Origin: a virus
Virus record (IMG/VR): IMGVR_UViG_3300030333_003456
Span: 1 to 27,414 of that record
Length of the DNA: 27,414 nucleotides
Reading direction: 5' to 3' (one strand)
In this document: one piece after another, positions 20,501 to 26,500 of the stretch
Layout of the letters: each line of letters starts with the position of its first letter
Numbering within the stretch: position 1 is the first letter of the stretch
The notes under the pieces: model-generated
Databases searched by the model: none
The model's input: only the letters and a program-made list of their open reading frames with translations
What the model was told of the DNA's origin: nothing
Position numbers and translations under genes: made by a program

Positions 20501-23500
20501 ATTAATACGCTCGTTAGCAGGGAATTTAGAGTCAAATGCAGTAGCATTATCTGTAAAGTCAACAATACTAATCTGGGACTTAGAAATATCGTCTAATACA
20601 ACGTTTGGATAAGTCTGAGAGGTAATTCTGTTGAATAGTAGACCAAAGAATGATGAACCTTCGGATATATTAACCTGACCAATAAATTCATTAGTTGTAG
20701 GATCTTGATATGCTGAAGTTGCAGTAACAGTAGCAACAACACCAGATGAAGCACCAAGAATAACATCATTTAATTGAATATCAAATAAACCAGGAGTTGA
20801 CTTATAAGTACCAGCAGTCTTACTTAGTGTTAATGTATTAGTAACACTAATGTCTGTACCGTAAATTGGAGTATTTTCTTGTACAGATTGAGCAGTAGTA
20901 CCAAGTTGTCCTCTGGTAACACCTATAGTTGTAGATGATGCACCATCAGTAATACTATCAACTCTGAATATTTCAGAACCAAACTGATAATTCTTAGTAG
21001 CAGTAAATGTTCCTGCAGGAACAGGACCAGGATCACCAGTTAGAGGAACTACTTCAAATGATACAGTAGAAAGACCAATAGTATAACGAACCTTAGCTAC
21101 TGGTGTCTCAGCACCAGATTCAAGGTTAATTTGCTCAACCTTTGCAGTATCTCCAGTTAAGTTAGTGATCTGCTCACCAAATGTGAATAGACCGATATTT
21201 GATACAGCAGTATTTGTTGCTAAGTTAGCAGAGAATCCAGTAGCACTAACAGTACATAGTTCACCAATAACAAAGGTTCCTTCAGTAATATAACCATTAA
21301 CTGTAGTACCAACAACAGTTGTTACAGTTAACTTCGCACCAGATGATATACCAGTTAATACATTACCTAATAATGGATAGATACCACTTTGATTAGTAAA
21401 AGTAAATGCAACCGTAGATTTCTGAGAAATCGTGATATTTGCATACTTAACACTTGCTGGAGGTTGTGGTGGTTCTGAGAAGACGATAGAGTCTTGCTGA
21501 ATACTAAATGCAGTCTTAGGATTCTGTACAACACCATTCAACACAATCATTAACTGATTTGCGTTTGCAACAACGTTGTTACCATCAACAGTTAGAGGGA
21601 ATGATATTCTCTCACCATCAAATAGAGTAGAAATATCATCAACACGTTGTACAACAGAGGTCAAAATGTTCTCTGAAGATGTCAATCTCTTCTGTCTGAA
21701 TAGAACTTCAGTATTATTGAAGTCAGAGTAAATTGGTTCAACAAGAGCAAAGTTTTGAATATTAGGAACAATTGATTCCTGAGCAAGTTCAACAGACTTA
21801 GTTAACTGGAAGAATGTCTCTTTGTTAGGAACAAATCCATACTCATTAAGGTTTAATTCACCAAATACCTTAAATGATGCAGGGTGAACGTTCTTGATAA
21901 GGATCTCCTTCCAATCGCTGATAGAAACAGCAGATTTAACAGCATAGGAGAAGTCCTGATAATAGTAAGAGTCTTGAATCTTTTGAATAATTTCGGAAGG
22001 TTTACCAACATCATCGATAAACTGACCTGTTGTTTTGGTTATAGAACCAATTTCAAGAACACCTTTAGCAACCTTCAGATCACTAATAGTACCTGAAGAC
22101 TTAGAAATAACACCAGTAACCTTTTCATTCTCTACAAATGAACCAGTGTAATCAACGATCTTAATAATTCTAGGTCCAACCTGCCAACCAGAGTTAGTAG
22201 AAACATAACCTTGGGCAGTGGCATTTTCAAGAGACTCACCTTGATATATCAATTCTCCTTCCAAGAAAGTAGAAGTGATGACATTAGCAGTAGCAGCACC
22301 ACCAAATGATTCAGTTAACACACTCTGACGACCTTCACCAGCATTAACGAAGGAAAGAGCATCACCAAGAGCAGCGTTAGATGCAGTAATAGCAAGTTTT
22401 AATTGATCTGGTTCTAATGAGTTTGCAGCACCAGCAATAGCATAGTAAGTAGTAGAAGCATTTAATCTACCAGTTGCACCAGCAGCAAGAGGGAAATCAG
22501 CACCATCTCCAGTATCAGTAACAGTAACTGTTACAGCAGCACCATTAACAATACCATGAGGATAAGCAAATTGTAATAAACCTAAGTCAAGGTTTACAAC
22601 ATAGTTGAATGAGGACTTAAGGTTAATAGTTGGTGTAGATGAATAACCAGCACCAGGATCTTTAACAAAGATTTGATCTAATCGACCATTCTTAATAGTT
22701 GCTTCAGCAACTGCTCCAGAACCGCCACCACCAGTAATTACAACAGCAGGAGGTAGAGAATATCCAGAACCTGGGTCAGTAACTGTAATACTTGAAAGTA
22801 TACTTGTAGATGTTAACTGGGCGTTAATCGGGAAGGTAATCTCAGGACGTAAAGTATAGTCATGAGGATAATCATATCCAAAGTTATTATTCTTAAGTTT
22901 CTTGATTTTTCCGACATTTGTACCCTTAGTAAAGATAGAAGCACCTGTACCAGCAGAAGGAATAACAACCACTAATTCAGCACCAGATCCAGTTAAACCA
23001 GACCCAAGAATACCTGAAATTGAGTTAATATCAATAGATGCAGTAGTATATCCTTTACCTGGATCAATAACATCAACTTTTTGAATTTGACCTGGTATAG
23101 TAGTACCTTCATCATCAGTACCATCAGCAACAGTAATAGTAACTAAACCACCTTCACCATCACCAGCAATAGGCACATTATTGTATTCTCCAACAGCATA
23201 TTCAGTACCTGGAGCATTAATTTGAACTCTTTCAATCTTTCTTGTTGATACAATACCTGTTACAACTGGTAATTTAGTATAGAAACCACCAGAGTTAACA
23301 ATACGAATATTATTGATAGAACCAACAGCTTTTAGTGAACTTGTACTATAAGTTGTTCTACTTACATCTGCAGGACCTTCTGGTTCATTAAGTAGAGGGA
23401 ACTTGAATATATCAGGTCCAGTAGTAATAGTTTCACCAGCAGTAGAACTAATCTGGAATGTACCCTTATATGGTGAATCTACAACATCTAAGTAACTACC

Positions 23501-26500
23501 AGGAATTACAGGAGAATCATCCCCAGTTCTTGATGGGTCAAAGTAATATGAAATATTTGTAACAATATTTTGATCAACTTTTAGTTTAACTGTAGGTGTA
23601 GGTTGTCCTTGACCAGTTACACCAGGAGTACCAATTCTTTCAATAGAGTTGAAGGAATACTCCAACTTATAAAGGTTATCCTTAGCAAATGATAGGTTAC
23701 CACCAACTAATGAAGAGTGACTTAGGTCAAACAGATACTGATGACCATAATACATCTTCAAGACAGGAGACTTGACAAATATATTAACATTACCAGGAGT
23801 ACTTGTCTCAGGATCACTTATTGCTGCTTGAGGTAATTTGTAAGTAAATTCAAGTGAACTTACAACAGTATCAACAGGGAATGCACCATCATACTCATCA
23901 TATACAACACCACCAACAGTACGTTCTGGGTTACCATCAATATAAAGCATTTGACCTTTTTCAAGATAATGCTTAGTAGCAGTAATTACGTAAACTTCAT
24001 CACTATTAGCAACTGCTGTTACTTGAAGAATCTTAGTAAGATTTGTAACTAAAGTAATCTTTAGAACACCAGTTAAATTAGTAATTGTTGCTTGTGAATA
24101 TCCAGCGTTAAAGGAGATATCTCCAGAACTAATTGTAACAACAGATCCAACAATAAATGGTGAACTACCAGATACTTCATCAATTCTTATTGCATAATCT
24201 GCATCTGAATATGCTTTAAATACACCATATTGATGTAGATTATTAGCTCCTCCTGCTTCTAAAGGATAATTTGAAAGATTAATTATGAATGTTCCAGGAG
24301 TAGTATTATTAACCTGTGCAAAGGTATATCCAATTATTTCATTAACATCATTAGGAATTGGTCCAACAATATTATAAGTATCTTGCTCGTTGAATTGTTC
24401 AGTAGTTAATTGACCAGCATTGAGATCATCTGTCCAAAGGTTATTATTAACAGCAACATATATCTTATTATTTTCATTATCTACCTTAATGATATAACCG
24501 CTATTAGTGAAAGATGATCCTGTTGTAAGAACTAACTTAGCACCAACTGTGAAATTAAATGCCTGATTTACAGTAAGTACTTGAATATTATCAATCTTAG
24601 CAGTATCAGTAACTTTAAAGAAATATCTATCCTTAACAACAGCAGATACCTTAAGTTTCTGTGAACCTGGAGATGGAACTGTAGCAGTTCTGGAACCCCA
24701 AATATCTTGAGTATAAGTCAGAGTCTCAGTATCTTGAGACATCGTAGTTGTTGTATCATCAAAGTCAAGAGTCTGTAAACCTGCATCACCTAAACTATAT
24801 CCAGTAGCAGAAACAGTTATAACAGAACCAGTAACAGGAGTTACAGCAGTCCTTACAAATCCTACCTTAGTATTAGTTCTCTCTGAATAAGTTCCAATTC
24901 TTCCAGATTCAGCATCTTTATCAACCTTGATACCCCAACCAACGTAATCAATATAATCATAACGGTTTAGATAAGAAGTAAACCATGCATCATCTACCCA
25001 ATCAAATGTCTGACTATAACTTGCAGTTGGTGGTAATGTTACAACATCAGTAGGAACTGTAGGAGTTACAAATCTGTTCCTTAACTTAATATTATCAATA
25101 TAGAATTGACCCTGCTTAGACTGAGCAAAGTCAGTTGCTCCACTACCAAAACCAATTTGATTACCAAAGTATATGTTCTTATTACCAAGTGAAGTACTTG
25201 ATAATGTACCAGTAATGACTGCAATACCGTTAATATATGCCTTGAACTCATTACCATTCTTAGTTAATGCTACAAACTGCCAAGAGTTATCAGCATACAT
25301 GTTAGTCTGAGATGATGACTGACCAGAACCGTTTATAAGTTGTGTTGTATTATTAGTAATTACTAATTGTAACTCTCCACTACCATTATCATAACCTAAC
25401 CATAGACCACCAGTAGCATCTCTTGCTCCACCAATACCACATAGAGTTTGAGCACCTTGAGATAAAGTCTGTGATTCACTACCATTCTTATAGATCATGA
25501 ACTCTAAAGTCCAATCACCAGCAAGAGTCTCTTTTAATGTAGTACCTGGAACACTTAAGTAAGAATTAACCCAAGTAGAATTAGAACCTGCAGGATTGTA
25601 ACCATAAATCTTGGCAAGATTGCCTGTATAGGTTATTGCATTAGTAGCACCAACAGATGTTAAAACATGGTGACCTGTTATATCAACTTGCTCATTATTA
25701 GCAAAATCATAGATAAATTCATTTCTATTCCACTGAGTTTGACCAAATACATGAACATCACCTGATTCGTCAACATCAAGTGCATGTGCAGTTACACCCT
25801 CAATATTATTAACATTGAAGTTGTTGGTTGTATGATTCTTAATCTTACCATCATAACCAATCTTAACTGTATCTACAGTTGTTTGAGTATCTGTATTATT
25901 CTTTCTTGTAAATGCAATATTTAAATCACCAAATAAGTCAATTTCAGATGAATTTGTTACATGAACTTCTCTACCAGGAGCAAGATAACGATAATTCCAA
26001 ATTAAACTACCATCAGTAGAATTAACTTTACCAACCCAGAAACTATCTCTAGTTGTATCATCACTCTTCAATCTACATGAAGCAGTAAGATAAATTTCCT
26101 TAAATTCATCAATACAAAGAGTAGAATCTAAGAAGGAATAAGCTGTGTTGCTATATTCCTTAATCCATTCGATAGTAATAACACTTGTACCAATGGTTGC
26201 TTTACCTACACATTGATTGATGTCTTGAGAACTACTGGTTGCTGACACTTCCATTGTGAAGTATACATCAGTACCATCAATGATTAAATCAGTAATTTTT
26301 TCATTACCAGTTGCAGAAGCTAACTTTCTCTTAACTGCAAAATTACCAGTGGTATCAATAGAAGCAATAAATGCATCAAAAGGTGCAGCAGAGTTAGTAT
26401 TAGTGTAACCACCAATAATATAACGAGTATCTGAATATTTCTGAATTGCAGTTACATTATCAGAACGAGTAGCACCAGATATACCAGCATATGCCTTTTG

